Assembly (NCBI GenBank): GCA_021161885.1
Contig: JAGGZS010000223.1
Coordinates: 1 to 16,850, forward strand
From: a bacterium
Lineage (GTDB): Bacteria; Auribacterota; Auribacteria; Auribacterales; Auribacteraceae
Direction of reading: 5' to 3'
Length of the DNA stretch: 16,850 nucleotides
Position numbers and translations under genes: made by a program. The notes beneath the pieces are model-generated. The model ran no database searches. It was not told the origin of the DNA and saw only the letters and a list, made by a program, of their open reading frames with translations. Of the stretch, positions 6,887 to 14,022 are shown in pieces. Within the stretch, counting starts at the first letter, position 1. Every line of letters starts with the position of its first letter.

Positions 6887-8584
6887 TTACATCGATTCCG
6901 GAGCGTTAATTCCTAATAACGAAAGACCTTCATGCAGTATAATTCTAATTCCTGTAATTAATGCCATCCGTGCCTGCGTTGCGTTTAAATCATCGGTTAT
7001 AATGCGTAAGTTTGCGTTCTCTTTACCTAAATTATAATAATTATGGAATATTGCCGATAAATCGTAAAGGTAATAAGGCAGATGGTGTATATCTAAAGAT
7101 TCAGCGCATGACGCTATTATTTGCGGGAATTGCCCCATTTTTTTTATTAATGCCAATTCTTCAGGTTCGTTAAGCAATTTTACTGCGGAAAAATCGAGAT
7201 TTTTTATATCTTTATCAGGGTATTGGGTTTTGAATTTAGCATAGATGCTGTGAATTCGCGCATGGGCATACTGAACATAAAAACAGGGATTATCTGCGGT
7301 ATGCTTTTTCGCTAAATCCAAATCGAAATCAAGCTGGCTGTCGCTTGTGCGCATTACAAAGAAAAATCTGGCGGCATCAGCGCCTACTTCGTCGATGACA
7401 TCCTGCATTAAAATAAACCTGCCTGCCCGTTTTGACATTTTATACGGCTGCCCGTCTTTCAACAAGTTCACCTGCTGTACGATTAGAACAGTAAAACTGT
7501 CTTTGGCGTGTCCCATAGCCTGCATTGCGCCTGCTAATCTCGGTATATAACCGTGATGGTCTGGCCCCCAAATATCTATTAAGCGGTTGAAACCTCGTTC
7601 GTACTTGTTGTTGTGGTAAGCGGTATCCGCCATAAAGTATGTGGGAATTCCATTATCGCGTTTGAGAACCCTGTCTTTGTCGTCTGCGAACCGGGTTGAT
7701 GTAAACCATTTTTTTCCGTCTTCTTCATAAACAAACCCGTTTTTCTCTAATATCGCAAGATTATGTTCAAGCATTTTTTGTTTATGGAGCGATTTTTCCG
7801 AAAACCATTTGTCAAACTTGACATTATATTGTTCAAGCGCTTTTTTCTGGTGTGATAAATTTGTTTTTACTGCGTAAGCGGAAAAAAAAGCGGTATCTTT
7901 TTCAATTAATGAATCGCCGTATTTTAAAATCAGGTCTTTAGCCATATCAATAAGATATTCTCCGTGATAACCGTTTTCCGGAAAATCAATTTCATTACCC
8001 AATAAGTGCTTATAACGAAGTTTGAGTGATTTTCCCAACAGTTCTATTTGGTTTCCGCAGTCGTTCACATAAAATTCCCTGTGAACTTTAGCGGAGGATT
8101 TTTCTAATATGTTGGCGAGCACATCGCCTACTGCCGCCGATCGCGCGTTGACCGCGTTTAACGGTCCTGTGGGGTTTGCGCTTACAAATTCAAGTATAAT
8201 TTTTTGGTCTTGAAGCAGATTGTTTTTGCCGTATTCTTCTTTAGTCTCTAAGATTTTATTTAGTATACGAAATACAGCGCCCTTTGAGAGGAAAAAATTA
8301 ATAAACCCAGGTCCAGCTATTTCAATAGATTCAGCCATAGATTGAATAACGGTATTTTTTTGAAATTTATCCATCAGCATCTCGCCGATTTTACAAGGCG
8401 GTTGGCGGAATGTTTTTGCGAGCCGTAAAGCCGCTGTACAGGCGATATCACCGTGAGATTTATCTTTCGGGTATTCTATCACCGGGGCGACAGTTTTTTC
8501 GTCTAACTCGACATTATGTTCCTCAGCTAAATTTATAATGATAGAAAAAATCTCTTTAGAGAGGTTTTTTATAATATCTATCAT
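6887..8584 (-). CDS. argS: Arginyl-tRNA synthetase
   Basis: This 565-residue class I synthetase charges tRNA-Arg. The N-terminal Add-1 domain covers about residues 1-105 (IEYPKDKSHGDIAC; AGPGFINFFLS). The catalytic core starts at LEFVSANPTGPLNAVNARSA (131-150). It continues through VNDCGNQIELLGKSL, IWGPDHHGYIPR and the KMSKR loop (382-386, in PYKMSKRAG). The anticodon-binding DALR domain forms the C-terminus (ADNPCFYVQYAHARI onward). The oddity is the HIGH signature: the usual HxGH after NPTGPL is replaced by Asn-Ala-Val-Asn (143-146). Both flanks are normal and no frameshift is apparent. The start ATG overlaps the rsfS stop by 4 bases (ATGA) and has AAAGAGG 7 bases upstream, so translation is probably coupled. 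It appears to be the only candidate for this role in the window. Confidence 0.96.
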   Translation of the reverse strand: MIDIIKNLSKEIFSIIINLAEEHNVELDEKTVAPVIEYPKDKSHGDIACTAALRLAKTFRQPPCKIGEMLMDKFQKNTVIQSMAESIEIAGPGFINFFLSKGAVFRILNKILETKEEYGKNNLLQDQKIILEFVSANPTGPLNAVNARSAAVGDVLANILEKSSAKVHREFYVNDCGNQIELLGKSLKLRYKHLLGNEIDFPENGYHGEYLIDMAKDLILKYGDSLIEKDTAFFSAYAVKTNLSHQKKALEQYNVKFDKWFSEKSLHKQKMLEHNLAILEKNGFVYEEDGKKWFTSTRFADDKDRVLKRDNGIPTYFMADTAYHNNKYERGFNRLIDIWGPDHHGYIPRLAGAMQAMGHAKDSFTVLIVQQVNLLKDGQPYKMSKRAGRFILMQDVIDEVGADAARFFFVMRTSDSQLDFDLDLAKKHTADNPCFYVQYAHARIHSIYAKFKTQYPDKDIKNLDFSAVKLLNEPEELALIKKMGQFPQIIASCAESLDIHHLPYYLYDLSAIFHNYYNLGKENANLRIITDDLNATQARMALITGIRIILHEGLSLLGINAPESM

Positions 8585-8940
8585 AATTCAACCTCTTTAG
8601 CGTCGCTCCATAACCGCTCGATTTTATAAAATTCTCTGGTTTTATAGTAAAAAACATGAACAATTACGGATCCGAAATCAAGAATGCACCATTTATAATC
8701 GGAATCAATTTCTTTTCTTAACGGATAAACCCCGTTATGTTTCATTTGTACTTCCATATCGTTAATGATCGCTTTCACATGGCGGTCTGAGTCGCCGCTG
8801 CATATCACAAAATAATCGGCTATTGACGATATTTCACGCAGATCAAGTATCATCGGGTCTATACTTTTTTTGTCCTCCGATAGAAGAACGCATTTTTTTG
8901 CTATTTCTAAAGATTCGATAGTCAGGGTCTCCTTAATCAA
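8581..8940 (-). CDS. rsfS: Ribosome silencing factor RsfS
   Basis: RsfS binds ribosomal protein L14 (uL14) on the 50S subunit and blocks subunit joining when nutrients are scarce. The family is visible from DKKSIDPMILDLREISSIADYFVICSG, RHVKAI and the C-terminal HVFYYKTREFYKIERLWSDA. Full length is 119 residues from the TTG at 8940, which overlaps the nadD stop. The start is uncertain. The TTG has no ribosome binding site at a useful distance, whereas a perfect AAGGAG (8934-8929) lies inside the frame, 9 bases before an ATC codon at 8919. From that codon the protein would be 112 residues and begin at ESLEIAKKC, which resembles the normal N-terminus. The stop overlaps the argS start. Position after nadD is a classic arrangement. 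Confidence 0.93.
   Translation of the reverse strand: MIKETLTIESLEIAKKCVLLSEDKKSIDPMILDLREISSIADYFVICSGDSDRHVKAIINDMEVQMKHNGVYPLRKEIDSDYKWCILDFGSVIVHVFYYKTREFYKIERLWSDAKEVEL
8929..8934 (-). promoter_or_regulatory. Shine-Dalgarno sequence inside the 5' end of the rsfS frame
   Basis: AAGGAG on the - strand lies downstream of the nominal TTG start. The codons after it are ACC, CTG (3 bases away), ACT and ATC (9 bases away). No ATG or GTG follows within the normal distance, so it suggests a rare start codon. Confidence 0.45.
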
Positions 8941-9545
8941 TTTTTATATAAAGATTTTTCCTTAATAAATTTTTCTACTTGTTCAGGCACAAAATATTTT
9001 ATTTGTCCGCCGTTTTTTATTATTGCCCTTAATTTTGATGATGATATATCTATTATAGGAGTTTCTATTACAGAATTTTTTAATTTTTGTATCAATTCCT
9101 CAGGCAGCGCAATCGCTCTTAACGATTTATCGGATATTTCCTTTCCTGCCCGTTTAGCGATAATCCAGTTAAATTTTTTCACAAGCGTCTTGCAGTTTTT
9201 CCATAAATGTATTTCAAAAAGGCTGTCCGCCCCGATAATAAAAAACAGGGTATCCGCCGGGTATTTTGTTTGTAAATAACCTAATGTGTTTATGGTATAT
9301 GAATATCCGTTATGTTTTATCTCGAAATCATCGGATTCAAAAAAATCGTTATTTTTAATGGCAAGATTGAGCATTTTAAATCGTAAAGAGGCGTTAGCCA
9401 GCTCGTTGGAATTTTTATGCGGAGGCATGGCATTGGGCACAAAAATAATCTTATCGAGATTTTTCCTGTTAAAAATCTCTTGGGCGATTATTAAGTGTCC
9501 TGAATGAATTGGATTAAATGTTCCGCCGAAAATACCTATCTTCAT
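8937..9545 (-). CDS. nadD: Nicotinate-nucleotide adenylyltransferase
   Basis: NadD joins ATP and nicotinate mononucleotide to make deamido-NAD+, the penultimate step of NAD+ synthesis. The protein has 202 residues, a normal length for the family. The nucleotidyltransferase motif GGTFNPIHSGH (7-17) carries both the (T/H)xGH element and the ATP-binding glycine stretch. VPNAMPPHK (36-44) is the typical substrate loop, GADSLFEIHLWK (105-116) matches the conserved central motif, and ISSSKLR (167-173) is the second ATP-binding signature. The ATG lies 18 bases after the proA stop with an A/T-only spacer and no visible ribosome binding site, so expression may depend on coupling to proA. The stop overlaps the rsfS start region by 4 bases. 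Confidence 0.95.
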   Translation of the reverse strand: MKIGIFGGTFNPIHSGHLIIAQEIFNRKNLDKIIFVPNAMPPHKNSNELANASLRFKMLNLAIKNNDFFESDDFEIKHNGYSYTINTLGYLQTKYPADTLFFIIGADSLFEIHLWKNCKTLVKKFNWIIAKRAGKEISDKSLRAIALPEELIQKLKNSVIETPIIDISSSKLRAIIKNGGQIKYFVPEQVEKFIKEKSLYKN

Positions 9546-9563
9546 AATTAAAAAAATTTTTCA

Positions 9564-10823
9564 TTAAGTTCTGATTTGACCGTTGCCGGTAACAATAAAT
9601 TTGTAACTGGTTAATTCTTCAAGTCCCATCGGACCTCGAGCATGCAGTTTGTCGGTGGATACACCGATTTCCGCGCCCATGCCGAATTGCCCGCCGTCAG
9701 TGAACCGCGTTGATACATTATGGTAGACAGCCGCTGAATCAACACCTGATAAAAAATATTTAGCGGTTTTGGTGTCGGTCGTTAAAATGCCGTCCGAATG
9801 GCGTGAACCGTATTTTTCAATATGCTCAATCGCTTCATCAACATTTTTTACTGTTTTAACGGATAAAATTAGGTCAAGATATTCCGTATACCAATCTTCT
9901 TCAGTTGCCGGCACCGCATTTTTAAAAAGATTACAGACCTTTTCATCACCTCTAATCTCAACATTTTCCTTAGCGAGCGCATTACAAATTTTCGGGATAA
10001 AAGTATCCGCTATATTTTGGTTCACAAGCAAAGTCTCAAGCGCATTGCATACACCCGGACGCTGAACCTTAGCGTTTATTATAATGGAAACAGCCTGCTC
10101 TGTATCGAGCTCAGAATCTGCGTATAAATGGCAAACCCCTTTATAATGTTTTATAACCGGTATGGTAGATTCATTCACTACCCTGCGTATTAATCCTTCA
10201 CCGCCTCGTGGTATTATCAGGTCGATGTATTGGCTGAGTTTTAACATTTCGCCTACTGCCGCGCGGTCGGTTGTCTCAATCAGCTGAATAGATTCAGTTG
10301 GAAGCCCTGTTTGCCGTAAAGCGTCCTGCAGTATTTTTGTCAGAACTAAATTTGAGTAAAAAGCCTCTTTCCCGCCGCGTAATATTGTGGCGTTGCCTGT
10401 TTTGAGGCATAAAGATGCGGCGTCTACGGTTACATTCGGACGTGATTCATAAATTATGCCGATTACCCCGATAGGCACCCTTACTTTTTCTATATTCATA
10501 CCGTTTGGGCGTTGCCATTTTTTTATGGTTTCGCTAACCGGATCGGGCAGTTCTATCAGCTCTTTAAGGGATGTAATAATGCCGTCTATACGTTTATCGT
10601 TAAGTTTGAGCCGGTCTATCATTGCTTTAGATAATCCGTTTTTTGCTCCGTTATCCAAATCTATTTTGTTTTCCGTTTTTATTTTATCTCTTTGCGTGCC
10701 AATAAGGTTTATCATAGTTTTAAGAGCGGAATTTTTAATATGCGTATTCGCTTTCATCAACATTAACGCCGATTTTCTTGCGTTTTCGGCGACAGAAACA
10801 ACATATTTGTTTATATTATCCAT
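9564..10823 (-). CDS. proA: Glutamate-5-semialdehyde dehydrogenase (gamma-glutamyl phosphate reductase)
   Basis: ProA reduces gamma-glutamyl phosphate with NADPH to glutamate-5-semialdehyde, the second step of proline synthesis. The protein has 419 residues, matching the usual length. Aldehyde-dehydrogenase-fold motifs are IIYESRPNVTVDAA (123-136) and KTGNATILRGGKEA (141-154), DLIIPRGGEGLI (201-212), and the catalytic cysteine Cys259 in RPGVCNALETLLV. The C-terminal segment has the family-typical GGQFGMGAEIGVSTDKLHARGPMGLEELTSYK pattern, seen here in the same order. AAGGAG at 10838-10833 lies 9 bases before the ATG. The gene follows proB by 31 bases, giving the standard proBA pair. All key residues are present, so it should be active. 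Confidence 0.97.
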   Translation of the reverse strand: MDNINKYVVSVAENARKSALMLMKANTHIKNSALKTMINLIGTQRDKIKTENKIDLDNGAKNGLSKAMIDRLKLNDKRIDGIITSLKELIELPDPVSETIKKWQRPNGMNIEKVRVPIGVIGIIYESRPNVTVDAASLCLKTGNATILRGGKEAFYSNLVLTKILQDALRQTGLPTESIQLIETTDRAAVGEMLKLSQYIDLIIPRGGEGLIRRVVNESTIPVIKHYKGVCHLYADSELDTEQAVSIIINAKVQRPGVCNALETLLVNQNIADTFIPKICNALAKENVEIRGDEKVCNLFKNAVPATEEDWYTEYLDLILSVKTVKNVDEAIEHIEKYGSRHSDGILTTDTKTAKYFLSGVDSAAVYHNVSTRFTDGGQFGMGAEIGVSTDKLHARGPMGLEELTSYKFIVTGNGQIRT

Positions 10824-10854
10824 TAAAAAATTCTCCTTAAAAAGTTATGCCGAA

Positions 10855-11982
10855 TCAACAATAGGTGATTACAAGATTGTTTCTATGAATAACTTCGTCA
10901 TAGGAATGCACTCCGAGCAATTTTTCTATTTCATTTGTATGGTGTCCGGCTATTATTTTAAGGTCGTTATGAGAAAAATTTACGAGCCCTTTACCTATTT
11001 CAATATCCTCCTGTGTGTAAATATAAACTATATCTCCGGGCTTAAAATTGCCCTCAACAGATGTTATGCCGGTAGGCAGAAGGCTTTTACCGTCTTTAAT
11101 AAGCGCAGTATAAGCGCCGTTATCTACATATAATTTACCTTTTGCCTGATGAAAAAACGCAATCCATCTTTTTCTGGTTCCCATTTTTGATTTATTCGGT
11201 GTGAAAAGAGTTCCTATATGTTCACCGCTTAATATTTTTTGTAAGATATTTTTTTCTCTGCCGTTGGCGATGACCATAAACTCGCCTGCGGTTGTAACCA
11301 TTTTAGCCGCTTTAAGTTTTGTTTTCATCCCGCCGCTTCCAAGAGTAGATATATCCGATGCTATGTGCCCGAAAACAGAGGAAGGAACTCCTTTTACCTC
11401 ATCAATAATTTCTTCATCAAGGGTTTTTCCGTCATCTGATTTTTTATATAACCCGTCAACTGAAGTTAAGTTTATAAGTATATCAGACCTGATAAGATTA
11501 GAGACCAGAGCAGATAACAGGTCATTATCCCCGAATTTTATTTCATCTACGGATACAGTATCGTTTTCGTTTATTATAGGTAAAATTCTGTTTTTGACAA
11601 GAGCATTTAGAGTGTTTCTTATATTAAGATGGCGGTTCCGATATTTAAGATCGTCACGGGTTAAAAGAATTTGCGCCGCATTAATATTATGTTCGCTGAA
11701 TAAATCATCGTAGACTCTCATAAGTTTTGCCTGTCCGAGAGAAGCGGCCGCTTGGAGCAGAGGAAGTGTCTTTGGGCGTTTATTAAGATTTAAAAACGGA
11801 AATCCCGCTCCTATAGCCCCTGAACTTACCAGAAAAATTTCTCTCCCGTCTTTCATTAGCTCTGCTATTTGCGAAACTATATTTTTTATAAGTTTAAAAT
11901 CAATAGATCCATTCTTGTTGGTAAGGAGGGCTGTTCCGAGTTTTACTACAATTCGTTTTGAATATGTTATAACTTCTCTCAT
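10855..11982 (-). CDS. proB: Glutamate 5-kinase
   Basis: ProB phosphorylates glutamate to gamma-glutamyl phosphate, the first and proline-feedback-regulated step of proline synthesis. The 375-residue protein has an amino-acid kinase domain: VVKLGT (12-17), SSGAIGAG (53-60), INENDTVS (137-144), FGDND (150-154) and GSGGMKTK (215-222). KRW (271-273) marks the entry to a C-terminal PUA domain (about 280-365), the two-domain form found in E. coli. The start ATG overlaps the obgE stop (ATGA), so translation is likely coupled. ProA is next in the operon, and the two enzymes probably channel their unstable intermediate, as known for the family. Confidence 0.97.
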   Translation of the reverse strand: MREVITYSKRIVVKLGTALLTNKNGSIDFKLIKNIVSQIAELMKDGREIFLVSSGAIGAGFPFLNLNKRPKTLPLLQAAASLGQAKLMRVYDDLFSEHNINAAQILLTRDDLKYRNRHLNIRNTLNALVKNRILPIINENDTVSVDEIKFGDNDLLSALVSNLIRSDILINLTSVDGLYKKSDDGKTLDEEIIDEVKGVPSSVFGHIASDISTLGSGGMKTKLKAAKMVTTAGEFMVIANGREKNILQKILSGEHIGTLFTPNKSKMGTRKRWIAFFHQAKGKLYVDNGAYTALIKDGKSLLPTGITSVEGNFKPGDIVYIYTQEDIEIGKGLVNFSHNDLKIIAGHHTNEIEKLLGVHSYDEVIHRNNLVITYC

Positions 11983-12989
11983 GACTGTTTCCTAAAGTCC
12001 TCAATATTTTTTATCATGGCGTTTAATAAGCCTTTAATTCCGTCGCCGGTTAACGCGGATATAGGATAAATGCTGTTTTTGTCATGTATGCCTGAATTTA
12101 TAAAATATTCTAACTTATTTTTTGAATCCGGTAAATCCATTTTATTAGCCGCAACTATTCGCGGTTTGAGTATAAGGTCGGGTTTATGGAATTTAAGTTC
12201 ATCTTCAAGTATACGGTAATCTTGAACTGGATCGGAATCATTAAACGGGTCCATACTTATTACAAAAGCTAAAATTTTGGTGCGTTCAATATGTCTTAAA
12301 AATGTATGCCCGAGTCCAACATTGTTATGCGCCCCTTCAAGAATTCCGGGTATATCGGCAACGACAAATTCTTTATAAATATCGTATTTGACAGTTCCGA
12401 GAACAGGGCTTAAAGTAGTGAACGGATAACTTGCTATTTTTGGGTGGGCTGATGAAATTTTTGAAATTAATGTGGATTTACCCGCGTTAGGAAACCCGAC
12501 CAATCCGATATCCGCAATTATTTTTAATTCCAACATTAACGATAATTCGTCACCTGGTTTACCAAGTTCAGGTTCTTTTGGCAGTGGGTTAAACCGTGTT
12601 TTTAACTGGACATTACCTTTTCCACCTCGTCCGCCTTGAGCAATAACCTTTTTTTCGCCATGTGATATAAAATCGTGGATTAAACATTTTGAGGACGGAT
12701 CAATAACCTGAGTTCCGACAGGAATTTTAATAACCAGATTTTTGCCGCTTCTGCCGGTTTTATTTGAACTGCTTCCGTGTTTCCCGCGATCCGCTTTTAT
12801 AATTGGTTTATAATAAAAATCAATTAAGGTTGCTATGTTAGAGTCAGCCTGAAAAATAATATCCCCGCCTTTCCCGCCTTTCCCGCCGTCGGGACCTCCT
12901 TTGGGAACAAATTTTTCCCGCCTGAAACTTGCACAGCCGTTACCGCCGTCACCAGCTTTAAGATGTACAGTTACCCTATCGGTAAACAT
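11979..12989 (-). CDS. obgE: GTPase ObgE/CgtA (50S ribosome assembly)
   Basis: Obg is an essential GTPase that helps late 50S subunit assembly and links it to stress signalling. The 336-residue protein has the glycine-rich Obg fold first (residues 1-157; KAGDGGNGCASFRREKF, then GGPDGGKGGKGGD). The G domain follows, with G1 GFPNAGKST (165-173), the G2 threonines TT (191-192), G3 DIPG (212-215), G4 NKMD (282-285) and G5 SAL (311-313). It stops soon after G5, so the optional C-terminal OCT domain is absent, which is normal in many lineages. The ATG is 14 bases after the rpmA stop with no visible Shine-Dalgarno sequence, suggesting reinitiation from rpmA. The proB start overlaps its stop. Confidence 0.97.
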   Translation of the reverse strand: MFTDRVTVHLKAGDGGNGCASFRREKFVPKGGPDGGKGGKGGDIIFQADSNIATLIDFYYKPIIKADRGKHGSSSNKTGRSGKNLVIKIPVGTQVIDPSSKCLIHDFISHGEKKVIAQGGRGGKGNVQLKTRFNPLPKEPELGKPGDELSLMLELKIIADIGLVGFPNAGKSTLISKISSAHPKIASYPFTTLSPVLGTVKYDIYKEFVVADIPGILEGAHNNVGLGHTFLRHIERTKILAFVISMDPFNDSDPVQDYRILEDELKFHKPDLILKPRIVAANKMDLPDSKNKLEYFINSGIHDKNSIYPISALTGDGIKGLLNAMIKNIEDFRKQS

Positions 12990-13003
12990 TAGTGTAAAAA
13001 AAA

Positions 13004-13255
13004 TTAATTTTCGTTATCGGGAAGTACATTAACGATCCGTTTTTTAGAGAAATTTACGGTACCGTCAACCAAAGAAAAAAGCGTATCATCGTTACCGCGT
13101 TTTACATTATCGCCCGGTAAAAACTTTGTCCCGCGCTGTCTGACTAATATACTTCCGCCGGTTACGTATTGTCCGCCGTATTTTTTAACGCCAAGCCGTT
13201 TAGAATGGCTTTCACGCCCGTTCCTTGAACTTCCCATTCCTTTTTTATGAGCCAT
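13004..13255 (-). CDS. rpmA: 50S ribosomal protein L27 (bL27)
   Basis: This 83-residue protein begins MAHKKGMGSSRNGRESHSKR, the standard L27 N-terminus that reaches into the peptidyl transferase centre. There is no Firmicutes-style cleaved N-terminal extension. GGSILVRQRGTKFLPGDNV and DGTVNF are the other conserved stretches. GGAG at 13268-13265 lies 9 bases before the ATG. The gene sits 35 bases after rplU, the near-universal rplU-rpmA pair. Confidence 0.98.
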   Translation of the reverse strand: MAHKKGMGSSRNGRESHSKRLGVKKYGGQYVTGGSILVRQRGTKFLPGDNVKRGNDDTLFSLVDGTVNFSKKRIVNVLPDNEN

Positions 13256-13290
13256 TTTTTTGATCTCCGTTTAGCTGAATTTTAATATAT

Positions 13291-13845
13291 TTATTTTGTA
13301 TTGTCTTCATTGTTCTTATCGGATGCTGAAGGGGTTTCTTTTCTATCTTCTTTTGGTGTTACTGCTTTTTTGCCTTCATCATTTTTTATAGATTTCTCTG
13401 CTTTGGGTTCAGCCGGTTTTTTTATTTTAGGTTTATCTACCGGAACTTCTGCTTTTTTAATCTCTTTAACAGGAACGCCCACAGGAGCGTCATCGGCTTT
13501 TTTCGGCTCAGTTTTTTTCTGATTAGCGGCTGATTCGTTAATCTTTATAATCTTTACCATAGAATATTTCTGGCGATGCCCTATTTTTTTCTTGGAGTTT
13601 TTTCTTCGTTTCATTTTGAATACATGAATTTTTTTGCCTTTTTCAACAGATATAAATTCAGCTTCAACTGTCGCGTTCTCTACAGTCGGCTGACCGATAC
13701 TTGTTTTTTTATCAGACTCAATAAGAAGAACTTTATCGAAAACCACTTTAGTTTCTTTTTCCGGTATGTCAATCAAATCAACAAGTACGGTTTCTCCTTC
13801 GGTTACTTTGTACTGTTTGCCACCGGTTTCAATAACAGCGAACAT
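13291..13845 (-). CDS. rplU: 50S ribosomal protein L21 (bL21) with a long charged C-terminal extension
   Basis: Residues 1-103 are a complete L21, a 23S rRNA-binding protein of the large subunit: MFAVIETGGKQYKV at the start, GQPTVENATVEAE in the middle, and KMKRRKNSKKKIGHRQ near the end. Family members usually stop near residue 103. Here the frame continues for 81 more residues of lysine, glutamate, alanine, proline and aspartate with almost no hydrophobic or aromatic residues, so it is probably disordered. GGAGGAG at 13858-13852 with 6 bases to the ATG is a very strong ribosome binding site. This is the first gene of the operon. The extension is uninterrupted and in frame, so it is not an annotation artefact. 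Its role is unknown. Confidence 0.96.
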   Translation of the reverse strand: MFAVIETGGKQYKVTEGETVLVDLIDIPEKETKVVFDKVLLIESDKKTSIGQPTVENATVEAEFISVEKGKKIHVFKMKRRKNSKKKIGHRQKYSMVKIIKINESAANQKKTEPKKADDAPVGVPVKEIKKAEVPVDKPKIKKPAEPKAEKSIKNDEGKKAVTPKEDRKETPSASDKNNEDNTK

Positions 13846-13909
13846 AAAAAACTCCTCCAGTTATTACTTTATAGTAAATATAAATTGTTATTAATTTTTG
13901 AACTTATAT

Positions 13910-13937
13910 ATTCTATTTAAATGTTGCTTTATGTCAA
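13910..13937 (-). promoter_or_regulatory. Sigma70-type promoter of the rplU operon
   Basis: On the - strand a perfect TTGACA (13937-13932) and TAGAAT (13915-13910, 5/6) are spaced by 16 bases. Transcription would start near 13903, giving a leader of about 57 bases before the rplU ATG. The leader carries a weak 5-bp stem at 13862-13875. This would drive the whole rplU-to-argS run, as no comparable promoter is seen further in. Confidence 0.72.
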
Positions 13938-13940
13938 TAG

Positions 13941-13966
13941 AAAAATGAATATAACTGTTCATTTTT
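13941..13966. repeat. 9-bp inverted repeat upstream of the rplU promoter
   Basis: AAAAATGAA (13941-13949) and TTCATTTTT (13958-13966) form a perfect inverted repeat with an 8-base centre. It sits just upstream of the rplU -35 box and just before a TATAAT (13978-13983) oriented toward the Nudix gene, so it could be a shared operator for the divergent pair. Confidence 0.45.
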
Positions 13967-14012
13967 ATCATTTTGAATATAATAATAAAAAAAATATTAA
14001 AAAATTTTTATC

Positions 14013-14018
14013 AGGAGG
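14013..14018 (+). promoter_or_regulatory. Ribosome binding site deciding the Nudix start
   Basis: AGGAGG with 4 bases to the ATG at 14023. It selects this ATG over an in-frame ATG 34 codons upstream at 13921, which lies within the promoter region and encodes a Lys/Asn/Tyr-rich stretch with no family likeness. Confidence 0.7.
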
Positions 14019-14022
14019 CAAT

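Noticed and set aside
6813..7037. A + strand frame of 74 codons overlapping the 3' end of argS
   Set aside because: Most of it is antisense to the conserved ArgRS C-terminus and it lacks a ribosome binding site.
10456..11713. Long + strand frames (10456-11133 and 11201-11713) opposite proA and proB
   Set aside because: Their translations are low-complexity and resemble no family, and they lie entirely antisense to well-conserved genes; they are codon-bias shadows.
13301..13522. A + strand frame opposite the rplU tail
   Set aside because: Its Ser/Phe/Gly-rich translation is the mirror of the Lys/Glu/Pro-rich L21 extension, and it has no ribosome binding site of its own.
13921..14022. Upstream ATG extension of the Nudix protein
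   Set aside because: The extra 34 residues cover promoter-like DNA, and AGGAGG points to the downstream ATG where family similarity begins.
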